Shown here: positions 55,010 to 62,412 of the stretch, piece after piece | How the letters are laid out: each line of letters begins with the position of its first letter | How positions within the stretch are numbered: position 1 is the stretch's first letter | Assembly (NCBI RefSeq): GCF_018860365.1 | Contig: NZ_JAHKPO010000001.1 | Span: 310,001-374,000 of the forward strand | Origin: Arenibacter algicola | GTDB lineage: Bacteria > Bacteroidota > Bacteroidia > Flavobacteriales > Flavobacteriaceae | Reading direction: 5' to 3' | DNA: 64,000 nt | Made by a program: the position numbers and the translations under genes | The notes under the pieces: generated by a model | The model's database searches: none | What the model saw: only the letters and a program-made list of their open reading frames with translations | What the model was told of the DNA's origin: nothing

Positions 55010-55050
55010 TTTGGATTACTGATATGAACTTCTGCTCCTTTCTAGAATTC

Positions 55051-56076
55051 CTACATACCGATGGAACTGGAGGATTTGGCAATATCAATAGCCTTTTTAA
55101 ATTGTTTAATCGCCTGCAGGGCAGCTTCCACCTTGTTCGTAGGAATATTCAATTTGGGAACGTGCACTCCAGCGGCACCCATTAGTTTAAAGGCCGCGCT
55201 CCTTTCGTTGGTAGGCAATCCCAGTAGATGTGCAAAATAGATTTTGGGATCCTGGACAAAGGCCTTACGCGCACTATAGGATTCCACATAATTTCGTTGG
55301 TAACTAAATAAGGTGTCGAACCTCTTTTCTGCCTTTTCATAAAATTGGTCGCGATTAAATCCCCGCTTTACCGTCCTGCCATTCAGGGTAGATTCGGATT
55401 CCCTGTATTTGCTGCCAGGGGAAAGACTATATCTATTGGTAACATCCTTTCTGCTTACTATAATATGGACATGGGTCTGCAGTCCCTGCTTTTTCATACC
55501 CTGCGTCACCACTTCTCCATCGATCCGGTGTGGGATTTGGGCATGGAGCCTGTCTATTTCCATTCTCATGGCCTTAACATTACCAGAAATCTCACCACGG
55601 TCCACCATACGGATTTCATTTTCCAATTTGGTGATCTTGGCCCGATATTCCTGGTTCACCTTGACTTCCCTGTCAAAACCTTTAAATGTGCGCTCATATT
55701 CAATCTTCGCATAATATTTGATAATGTCCACGGACACCGGGGTATCGCGATGAAAGGAAGCCGCATAATCCTTCATGACCTCGCGTACGTATTGCTTTAA
55801 AAGATTTGGATCATTGTTTATATGCTTCAGTTCCCGCTGACTGGGGTTGATGGTCAGGGCAAAGAATTTGGGTTCCTGTTTTTTCAATTTGGCAGTGTTG
55901 CCATCAATTTCTTTGACGACCTGTTCCGGGGCGATCCTGTCGTTGTGCTGATCAAAAAATTGTTCCTGTAGTTCAGGCTGTTTTCCTTCGTTCTCTTTTT
56001 CCAAATAAGCTACATAATCCGAGCAGCTCTGCGAAAAAGTGGTATCCAGATGTTGTTTGGTGATACTGATGTACAT
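55051..56076 (-). CDS. Relaxase (MobB-type, DUF5712-like)
   Basis: This 341-residue protein should nick oriT and stay bound to the transferred strand. It has an early Ser/Thr/Tyr-rich start (MYISITKQHL), the region FFALTINPSQRELKHI and the metal-binding histidine motif LQTHVHIIVSRKD, then YSLSPGSKYRESESTLNGR. It follows the accessory gene by 4 bases. Its length and motifs resemble the relaxases of Bacteroidetes conjugative transposons. Confidence 0.82.
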   Translation of the reverse strand: MYISITKQHLDTTFSQSCSDYVAYLEKENEGKQPELQEQFFDQHNDRIAPEQVVKEIDGNTAKLKKQEPKFFALTINPSQRELKHINNDPNLLKQYVREVMKDYAASFHRDTPVSVDIIKYYAKIEYERTFKGFDREVKVNQEYRAKITKLENEIRMVDRGEISGNVKAMRMEIDRLHAQIPHRIDGEVVTQGMKKQGLQTHVHIIVSRKDVTNRYSLSPGSKYRESESTLNGRTVKRGFNRDQFYEKAEKRFDTLFSYQRNYVESYSARKAFVQDPKIYFAHLLGLPTNERSAAFKLMGAAGVHVPKLNIPTNKVEAALQAIKQFKKAIDIAKSSSSIGM

Positions 56077-56080
56077 AATC

Positions 56081-56635
56081 CTATTGCTTTTCCATTTTTA
56101 TCTTAAGTTTTTGAAATTCCTCCGGGGCCATATCCAATTGTAACCTGGGCTTTCCGAAGCTGCCCTTTACCAATTCTACCCTGTTAAGAAGGTTCAAAAA
56201 ATCGGTTCTTAATTCTCCAAAATCCCGTTTTATATTGGTGTAATTCTTTTCCATGGCGATGGCCTCCTCCACCTTTTTAAGGAACCTATCCCTATCTGGA
56301 TCGACCTCTTTACCAGCCATAAGCAAGGGGGCCTGCCCCTGTTTCTTTTGGGGCGAGTGTTCGAACAGGAGCTCCAACATGGCCGTGGTGGGTTTGGTCT
56401 GGTTTTTTTCGATATCCCGGATAATGGCAATTGCCGCTTCCGTCCTTTTTCTATTCTTTAAAACTTCCTTGCCAACACTCTTTTCAAATTTGTCCGAAGG
56501 CAAAAAACCGTGCCATTCAAAAAAATCAATCATCATCTCCATCGACTCCGAATAGGAGGTGGCAACTTTCTTCGAAAACCGTTTGAACCGCTGTGCGGTA
56601 TTCCTTCTAAATCGTATCGTATAAAAATGGTCCAT
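56081..56635 (-). CDS. Mobilisation accessory protein (BfmA/BtgA-like)
   Basis: This 184-residue basic protein has an N-terminal ribbon-helix-like start (FYTIRFRRNTAQRFKRFSKK) followed by coiled-coil helices. BfmA/BtgA-type proteins bind near oriT and help the relaxase. It is the first gene of the minus-strand mobilisation operon, which begins beside a gene-free stretch that may contain oriT. Confidence 0.72.
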   Translation of the reverse strand: MDHFYTIRFRRNTAQRFKRFSKKVATSYSESMEMMIDFFEWHGFLPSDKFEKSVGKEVLKNRKRTEAAIAIIRDIEKNQTKPTTAMLELLFEHSPQKKQGQAPLLMAGKEVDPDRDRFLKKVEEAIAMEKNYTNIKRDFGELRTDFLNLLNRVELVKGSFGKPRLQLDMAPEEFQKLKIKMEKQ

Positions 56636-57015
56636 CCCTTAAAAATTCATATTGGGTCATTTTTTATCAATATTTTTAGTGATTTCCAACGCATTTGACC
56701 CAATGGCCCATTTGTATTAAAAAGCATAAGCTCTCCGAAAGCCTTTAAACAAAGGGCTTCAATAAAAACCAACCTATACAACGCCGCAACGCGTGTTGTC
56801 CTCTTGCTATTCCTTTTTGCGCGCCGGCGAAAAATTTACGCCTTAAGGCCCAATGTAGTCCACTGGGGCACAATCTGGTAAGGGATGGAAAATTTTAAGA
56901 AATTTTAAAGTTGAATTTTGAGGAATTTCCAATGGATTTGGAAAAATGGTGAGGATAATGAAAATCAATAATTAAAAAAAAGGCGGTACCAGCATCGGCC
57001 CGCCCTTTATTCAAT
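56636..57015. other. Gene-free stretch, candidate oriT
   Basis: The stretch precedes the mobilisation operon, the usual oriT position. It contains ACAAC-GC...GCG-GTTGT, an imperfect inverted repeat (about 56777-56799), a GCGCGCCGGCG block near 56820 and AAGCC-CTTT/AAAGGGCTT arms near 56740. No nick site can be assigned. Confidence 0.35.
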
Positions 57016-57396
57016 TCAATATTCACTGGGGAGCATCAGGGTATCGTCCACAAAGTACAATCTTAGTTCGTCCAGCGGAAAGTCGGTCAAATGATATTTC
57101 TGGGTCTCAAAGACGAGCCCATTTCCATCACTGTAATCAATTTTGGCCTCATATCCCATCTTGTCCTTTTCCTCCTCGGTGAATTTTTTAAAATCGATGC
57201 TGATGAATCGGCTTTTGTCCAATAAACTTTTGGCGATAACGGAGGTATCCGTCACCAACCAAAAGCTGTTGGCGGCCTCGGCAAGGTATTTTATACCTTC
57301 CGTAAATTTTGTCTTGATCAACGGGAGTTGATAAAGTACTAACGAACCGTTAAAATATTGTAACCGTTCCTTTATTTGTATAGTTTTGAAGTTCAT
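57016..57396 (-). CDS. DUF6876-like protein (126 aa)
   Basis: The pattern RLQYFNGSLVLYQLPLIKTK, FTEGIKYLAEAANSFWLVTD and LRLYFVDDTLMLPSEY agrees with the DUF6876 family found on Bacteroidetes mobile elements, function unknown. ATG 57396 (MNFKTIQIKERL) is chosen; the longer frame to 57477 would translate a strong terminator hairpin. It is probably cytosolic. Confidence 0.65.
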   Translation of the reverse strand: MNFKTIQIKERLQYFNGSLVLYQLPLIKTKFTEGIKYLAEAANSFWLVTDTSVIAKSLLDKSRFISIDFKKFTEEEKDKMGYEAKIDYSDGNGLVFETQKYHLTDFPLDELRLYFVDDTLMLPSEY

Positions 57397-57430
57397 ATTA
57401 GTTATCGTTAGGATTAATATTGAAAGCAAT

Positions 57431-57462
57431 AAGAGGGCGTTGAATTTCGGGAACGCCCTCTT
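57431..57462. terminator. Strong bidirectional terminator hairpin
   Basis: AAGAGGGCGTT and AACGCCCTCTT form a perfect 11-bp stem with a 10-nt loop between ssb and the DUF6876 gene. The T tract TTTGTTTTTT follows on the plus strand; on the minus strand the tail is weaker. Confidence 0.8.
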
Positions 57463-57494
57463 TGTTTTTTCCCTCATCTTGAAAGGGTATCCAT

Positions 57495-57833
57495 TTAGGA
57501 ACTGCTTCCAAGTAACAGGATTTCATCTATGACCACTTCGGTCACATAGCGTGTGGCACCCTCTTTGGTTTCATAGTTTCGGGTCTTCAATTTCCCTGAG
57601 ATTCCCACCTCCTTGCCCTTGACGACATACTTCTCTACGATTTCAGCGGTTTTGCCCCAGGCCACAATGGTATGCCAGTCCGTATTCTGGACTTTCTCCC
57701 CATTGGCGTTTTTGTAGCGCTCATTGGTCGCCAATTGAAATTTGGCCACTTTTTTGCCACTTTCAAGATTCGTAATCGTCGGGTCGTCCCCGATGTTCCC
57801 GATCAGTTGTACATGGTTTCTAAATTTGCTCAT
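57495..57833 (-). CDS. ssb: Single-stranded DNA-binding protein
   Basis: This 112-residue SSB has the OB-fold start NHVQLIGNIGDDPTI and the typical NADWH-like segment VQNTDWHTIVAWGKTAEIVE, then VGISGKLKTRNYETKEG. It lacks the long acidic tail of the chromosomal SSB, as is common for element-borne forms that coat DNA during transfer. The start overlaps the stop of the small gene before it as ATGA. Confidence 0.92.
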   Translation of the reverse strand: MSKFRNHVQLIGNIGDDPTITNLESGKKVAKFQLATNERYKNANGEKVQNTDWHTIVAWGKTAEIVEKYVVKGKEVGISGKLKTRNYETKEGATRYVTEVVIDEILLLGSSS

Positions 57834-57988
57834 AATTGAAAAGGATTATGTCCACCTTCCAGTGGACGGTTAATAATGGATTTAAATGATTTACTTATTA
57901 TATCTCGAACGTTTTCCTTGCCTGCGGCAGGCAGGCCTTTTTGATACTTTTGTGCCGTTTCATTTTTAGGATCTGGATTCGATTTCAT
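57830..57988 (-). CDS. Small protein encoded before ssb (52 aa)
   Basis: The frame MKSNPDPKNETAQKYQ...RDIISKSFKSIINRPLEGG ends in a TGA that overlaps the ssb ATG, which supports real translation. It has no known motif and is polar. A GC-rich hairpin repeat (57919-57931) lies within it and encodes GLPAAG, so the repeat may have inserted in frame. Confidence 0.45.
   Translation of the reverse strand: MKSNPDPKNETAQKYQKGLPAAGKENVRDIISKSFKSIINRPLEGGHNPFQL
57919..57931. repeat. GC-rich hairpin repeat GCCTGC-G-GCAGGC
   Basis: A perfect 6-bp inverted repeat followed by a further AGGCC. Sequences of this kind are scattered through flavobacterial genomes; here it lies inside a small gene. Confidence 0.45.
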
Positions 57989-58271
57989 GATTTCCTGTTT
58001 TTGATTTACTTCCCATAGAGCTCTCACGTTACCTTTTTTAATGCCAGATCCCACACAACATTCGAACTTGGAAAGACGTATAAATAAGATCGCGCCATAG
58101 GCGTGACTGGTTTATGCCGTCGGACAAGGGAGAATGTTGTTTTTTCGCTAACTAAAAAAGGTCCGGGGGCTCGAATGGCGGTAGATCGTAAACGGCCCAT
58201 GAAAGAATTCCACCGCCTTTGGAACGGCACAAAATGCATAAACGGAATTCCACTCGGGCAGTCGGCCAAGC

Positions 58272-58345
58272 GGACTTGAGCAAGGGTTTTATGGGCAGGG
58301 AGCTGAGGGTGTGCAGGACGGACCGTAAAACCCTTGCTCGTGTCC
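58272..58345. other. Long inverted repeat, possible structured RNA or origin
   Basis: GAGCAAGGGTTTTA (58278-58291) and TAAAACCCTTGCTC (58326-58339) are exact complements, extended by GGAC/GTCC after a 2-nt internal loop, with a 34-nt GC-rich spacer. The stretch 57989-58461 has no other supported gene and is more GC-rich than its surroundings. Confidence 0.45.
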
Positions 58346-58461
58346 AAGACCCTCCCCAAGGCTTATTGCCAGAAATGGAATGTAGTGGCAATGTGCCGAG
58401 GGTGGCAGGCACCAATACCTTGAACTAGTTAAACTCTGGGATAAAAAGCCATCCGCTTCCT

Positions 58462-59574
58462 TCAAATATTCTTGAACTCCCCCCAGATCAAAGGATGTGT
58501 ACTGGCCGCATGGATCCTACTTTTCAGGCCTGGATAGGTTTCCCATCGTGAATTCCCTTCTGGCCACATCCCTTTACGATCAAGCCCGCAGACGGTCAGC
58601 CTCCCCTTCATTTCCGGGGAAAGAAGCATATAATCCTTTTGCCTGATATTCACTCCCATGCGGTAGGCCCCCAATCTAAAATATCCCGCACCTTTGCCCA
58701 AATCCCTTTCCACACTGCAACCGGGATGTCTCGACACATCCGATAGATCGGTCTCCCTAAGTAGGGGGGTCAGGCAATCGCTATAGGACACATCGTTCAG
58801 GGTTCCACAAACCATGATCATTTGCTTTCCCGAAGCTTTCATTTGACCATAGATATCGGCTACCTTTCGTGCCTGAACTTTTCTTTTGTTGTCCTTATCC
58901 GAGGTAAACTGTGCGGAAAGGATATGAACCGATCGGCCTTTCGGAGCTATAATGGCATATTCCAGACAATCTACCTCAAAAATAGGATCCTGTCCGTCGG
59001 TCGGTTCCAATCCATGGCTTTTTAGGGTATCCAATCGGTAACCGTTTTTCGCCATGATAGCCATTCCCCGACCATGGCCATCGTTCCCTTCCAAATGCAG
59101 GACCTGATCATAGGGTTCCACATCAAATTCCTTTAAGAGTCCATGGTTAAAAGCCATCAAAGAGGCCCTATCCTCGACTTCTTGTAGGACAAGGACATCC
59201 GCATCCGTATCTGCAATGAGCCTGGCCTTGTTGAGGGTCGCATTATAGGGAATGGCGACGGTCTGCAGGGCCACCCATCCATTCCAATCCGTTAGTCGTG
59301 AGGCTTTGGGCTCATGTGCAGATCCATGCGGTTTTAGAAAGAGTTCCCCTTGTCTTTTTCTCAGGACCCCATAGGGCCTATGGTCGGTCTTTTCAAATCC
59401 CAATAAAAAAGTGAGCTCCCTGATACGGTCAATATCATGGGCGTTTTTCTGGATTCTGTGCATTAGGCCGTCCAGTTCCGATACCCAATCGGAGACACAT
59501 TTGTTCAGCTTGGGCCGCATAAGGCTTTTGTCCCGATGATATACATTTTCGATGTTGAAGGTTGCGATTTTCAT
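58462..59574 (-). CDS. Endonuclease/exonuclease/phosphatase-family protein
   Basis: This 370-residue protein has the EEP (DNase I/exonuclease III-like) core: KIATFNIENVYHR, the metal Glu in VLVLQEVEDRASL, HGRGMAIMAKNGY and a late catalytic Asp/His region (CGTLNDVSYS, HPLIWGEF). No signal peptide is seen, so it acts in the cytoplasm. It is preserved in many conjugative transposons beside replication genes. Substrate unknown. Confidence 0.82.
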   Translation of the reverse strand: MKIATFNIENVYHRDKSLMRPKLNKCVSDWVSELDGLMHRIQKNAHDIDRIRELTFLLGFEKTDHRPYGVLRKRQGELFLKPHGSAHEPKASRLTDWNGWVALQTVAIPYNATLNKARLIADTDADVLVLQEVEDRASLMAFNHGLLKEFDVEPYDQVLHLEGNDGHGRGMAIMAKNGYRLDTLKSHGLEPTDGQDPIFEVDCLEYAIIAPKGRSVHILSAQFTSDKDNKRKVQARKVADIYGQMKASGKQMIMVCGTLNDVSYSDCLTPLLRETDLSDVSRHPGCSVERDLGKGAGYFRLGAYRMGVNIRQKDYMLLSPEMKGRLTVCGLDRKGMWPEGNSRWETYPGLKSRIHAASTHPLIWGEFKNI

Positions 59575-59585
59575 ATTGGTCGATT

Positions 59586-60269
59586 TTAGATTCGTTTATC
59601 CTTGGTGTGCTTGTCAAAAGAGATCAGATTGAACATTTGGCGCATACGGCTACGGACGCGTTTTCCGTATCGCTCCTCCAATTCCTCAGCATTGAGATTG
59701 GTGGTTATGTGGGTAGGGATCTTGGATTGTTGGTAGAGTTCATGGCGGGAGACCAATACCTCCCCCATAACATTGCAATCGTCCCCATAGTATCTACCCA
59801 TTGGTTCCACCCCCAGATCGTCAAAACAGTAGGACCGGCCGTTCCCATAATCCTCTATGATCTTGTATCCGATGTGGTTAAAGGCAAAGGTGACATTCCG
59901 GGCAGGGATTATATCGTAGGTCCTTTTATGGGGGACAAGGTGGCGTACCAACCGCATCATGCTCGTTTTTCCACATCCCACCGGCCCTGTCAACAATATA
60001 CCTTTGGCCGTATCCATTTCCATTTGCCGACAACTCTCGAAATCCTTGACCATATAGCTGCAAAGCTTTAGGAAAGTACCCCTGTCCTCTGCGCGGACCT
60101 TAAAACCTTCCCCGAAGAGGGACCGACCCTTGGCTTCCAGATAGAGGAGCACTTTGGAAAAGTCGTAATCGATACGTTTTCCGTCAAAATTTCCCAGGCA
60201 GTATTCAATGCCTCCTTCCACCAAAATATGTGGCCGTAGATTTTGCATTTTATCACAAGGGTTCCCCAT
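59586..60269 (-). CDS. DnaC/IstB-like AAA ATPase
   Basis: This 227-residue AAA+ protein has Walker A GPVGCGKTS (about 95-103), Walker B YCFDDLGVEP, a sensor motif HITTNLNAEELEERYG and the Arg-rich RVRSRMRQMFN. It resembles helicase loaders of the DnaC type. It is coupled to the upstream replication-like gene by a 17-bp overlap, suggesting a replication module. Confidence 0.85.
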   Translation of the reverse strand: MGNPCDKMQNLRPHILVEGGIEYCLGNFDGKRIDYDFSKVLLYLEAKGRSLFGEGFKVRAEDRGTFLKLCSYMVKDFESCRQMEMDTAKGILLTGPVGCGKTSMMRLVRHLVPHKRTYDIIPARNVTFAFNHIGYKIIEDYGNGRSYCFDDLGVEPMGRYYGDDCNVMGEVLVSRHELYQQSKIPTHITTNLNAEELEERYGKRVRSRMRQMFNLISFDKHTKDKRI

Positions 60270-60927
60270 AATTTTTATTTGTTTCGATATCCAGATAATC
60301 TGCAGTCAGCTTTTTGTTGGACCTTCCAACAAGAGCACTTTCCTTTTTCAATTCCCTGGCCCGGAGCATCCAATTTCTCGCCGTGGCCATCCAGTCCTCT
60401 ATCATGCACTTTCCACCTACCTTCCATCCTACCCCCTGATAGTGATTGTAGAATTTGACCCCCTCGCTAAGCGGCCACTTGTTCATTTTAAAAAACTCAA
60501 TAACATCATGTTCATTTTTTGGCTTGCTCTCTCTAGAGAGTTTATTTAATGTTTTATTATGTTTGTTAATGTTTATATATGGTACCACCGCTGGTCCAGC
60601 ACTGGTTTCGGGGTTGTCCAGGAGTTGTCCAGCAGTTGTCCCAAATATGGGCATCATGATACGGCTTCCCTTGAACCGGCTATGGGAGGGCAGATAGGAG
60701 ATGTAGCCCCAATCGTTCAAATTGTTCAGGCAACGGTGGTAGGTGGTCCTGGATCCTATTTTGGCATGGGTCATGGTCTCCTCCCTATCCACTTGAAAAC
60801 TCTCGGGAAACCTGTTTTGGTTCCAACATTGAAACAGTGCCATATAGAGGCTCACATGAGAGGGATTAAGCCTTGAATCCTTTGAAAATTGCTGAAATAC
60901 CCCATTGAGGTGTTTTATATAGTTCAT
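60253..60927 (-). CDS. DnaD/replication-initiator-like winged-helix protein
   Basis: This 224-residue protein begins MNYIKHLNGVFQQFSKDSRL, then an HTH region (HVSLYMALFQCWNQNRF, MTHAKIGSRTTYHRCLNNLN, WGYISYLPSHS), a Pro-rich linker and a C-terminal helical part ending LGRSNKKLTADYLDIE. The layout is like replication/helicase-loading proteins of the DnaD type. It is in tandem with the DnaC-like gene. Confidence 0.65.
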   Translation of the reverse strand: MNYIKHLNGVFQQFSKDSRLNPSHVSLYMALFQCWNQNRFPESFQVDREETMTHAKIGSRTTYHRCLNNLNDWGYISYLPSHSRFKGSRIMMPIFGTTAGQLLDNPETSAGPAVVPYININKHNKTLNKLSRESKPKNEHDVIEFFKMNKWPLSEGVKFYNHYQGVGWKVGGKCMIEDWMATARNWMLRARELKKESALVGRSNKKLTADYLDIETNKNYGEPL

Positions 60928-61214
60928 TACTTGTCTTTTGAATTGGTGACCATGTTATCCAAAAGAATCTTCTCAATTTGATCGGCCTCGTAAAAAATGA
61001 GCCCCCCTATTTTTGTAAAGGACAGGGTACCGTTGTGCCTAAATTTCTGCAAGGTGCCCGAGCTGATATTGAGCATATCCATGACCTGCGTACTCTTGAG
61101 CCACTCCTTTTTCATGACCATGGCCCGATTTTCATTGAACATTTCCCGGATCTCCTCGAGAAGTTCCAGTTTAAATTCCAATAAGTCTTCTGTGGTAATG
61201 ATGGTTGCTGCCAT
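60927..61214 (-). CDS. Helix-turn-helix protein (MerR/excisionase-like)
   Basis: ATG 61214 (MAATIITTEDLLEF) is preferred; a 26-codon extension to 61292 is less typical. The 95-residue protein has a coiled N-terminus and an HTH_17 domain, STQVMDMLNISSGTLQKFRH with NGTLSFTKIGGLIFYEADQI. Such proteins are excisionases or small regulators in ICEs. The stop overlaps the start of the next gene by one base. Confidence 0.78.
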   Translation of the reverse strand: MAATIITTEDLLEFKLELLEEIREMFNENRAMVMKKEWLKSTQVMDMLNISSGTLQKFRHNGTLSFTKIGGLIFYEADQIEKILLDNMVTNSKDK

Positions 61215-61511
61215 TGTAAAACGGTTTTTATGGAAAGGGACCATCGCATTGCTGTCAACTAATTTGACGGCCCCTGTCCAGGTTTGGTCCACGAACTTTT
61301 TATTTTGACAAAAGGTGTTCGAGAACGTTCGACTTGATTTTCGTCCTACAAAATTGCAAAGGCATTTTGGTTAAAATTCCATAGCTATGATAGAGGTGGG
61401 AGATATTTTTTTGGAACTATTTTTTAGTGGAGTTTGTAGTGTTTTGACATATCAGACCCTCTCCAACCACCTTAAAAAGTGTCAAAATTTATGTTGAAGG
61501 GGTTAAAATGG

Positions 61512-61545
61512 AAATCCCCCACCTTGGGATAGAGGTGGGGGATTT
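61512..61545 (-). terminator. Terminator hairpin after rteC
   Basis: AAATCCCCCACCT and AGGTGGGGGATTT form a perfect 13-bp stem with an 8-nt loop, 4 bases after the rteC stop on the minus strand. The tail is only moderately T-rich. A partial copy, GATAGAGGTGGGAGAT, lies at 61389. Confidence 0.75.
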
Positions 61546-61549
61546 TGGG

Positions 61550-62389
61550 TCAGTCGTCCAGGCCCTCCATCCTTTGTTGCAACATCTCGATGAGCCTGTC
61601 CAAAAACTTGGTCCTACCGGTCTTCCGGGACCTGATTTCGATAAAGGTGTGGTAGTAGTTGCCAAGGTCCACATTGTAGAAGTGTTCAAAATGGGCCGCC
61701 AGTTCCTTGATGTCCGCAGTACCGCTATTGATGCATTTAGTGGAGTGAAGGGCATAGAGGAGCTCTATCAGGTCCGTCTTGCTACCTGTCCAAAAAAGTT
61801 TTGAAGGTCGTTCCATAGGTTTGTCTTTTAAGTCGTCCATGTTGATGGTCAGCGTATCGATCTCCCTTTGCAGGTAAACAATGAGCATGTCATAGGCCAT
61901 AATGGTGGCCACCGTACCGTCCTGACAGGTGGAGAACTGGTCGTCGATCATAAAATGAAAGGATTCCAGGGGCAGCCGCAGGTCCATGTTGCCCCGGACA
62001 AAATACTGTTCGTCCAGGGATATGGCCCCACGGCGGTAATAGTTATAGAATTCCAGATTGTCGTTAAAGAAGATCTGTAACTTTTCGATCTGGTTTTTCA
62101 GGTATTTGACCTGAGCGGCATTGCTGCCCCGCGGCCGTCTGCTCTCGATGTTGAACAGCCTGCCATAATAGATGAGCTTACTAAAAAACTGGGGTTTGAT
62201 ATGCTTAAAAAAATTGATCTCCTCCACTTGGGAGGCAAAGGCCTTCTTGCCGATTTGGGCCTGGAGCCGTTTGATGTAGCGTTCCACCATGGAAATACCG
62301 GACTCAGCCCTAAAGAGGATGTCCCCATTTCCGTTCTCCAGCTTATCGAGTTGCGTCTTGAATTCCGATACCAATCTTTGATACTTCAT
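61550..62389 (-). CDS. rteC: RteC regulator of ICE excision/transfer
   Basis: This 279-residue protein shows the RteC C-terminal signature KLFWTGSKTDLIELLYALHS, CINSGTADIKELA, FEHFYNVDLGNYYHTFIEI and RTKFLDRLIEMLQQRM. In CTnDOT, RteC activates excision genes. The rteA/B sensor pair is not in the window. It is preceded by the large synthase/GNAT gene and followed by a terminator. Confidence 0.9.
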   Translation of the reverse strand: MKYQRLVSEFKTQLDKLENGNGDILFRAESGISMVERYIKRLQAQIGKKAFASQVEEINFFKHIKPQFFSKLIYYGRLFNIESRRPRGSNAAQVKYLKNQIEKLQIFFNDNLEFYNYYRRGAISLDEQYFVRGNMDLRLPLESFHFMIDDQFSTCQDGTVATIMAYDMLIVYLQREIDTLTINMDDLKDKPMERPSKLFWTGSKTDLIELLYALHSTKCINSGTADIKELAAHFEHFYNVDLGNYYHTFIEIRSRKTGRTKFLDRLIEMLQQRMEGLDD

Positions 62390-62412
62390 CCCTTCTAGGT
62401 TTAACCTACATG

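Noticed and set aside
57397-57477. N-terminal extension of the DUF6876-like protein with an apparent membrane helix
   Set aside because: The bases form a strong 11-bp terminator stem; the hydrophobic codons are a by-product.
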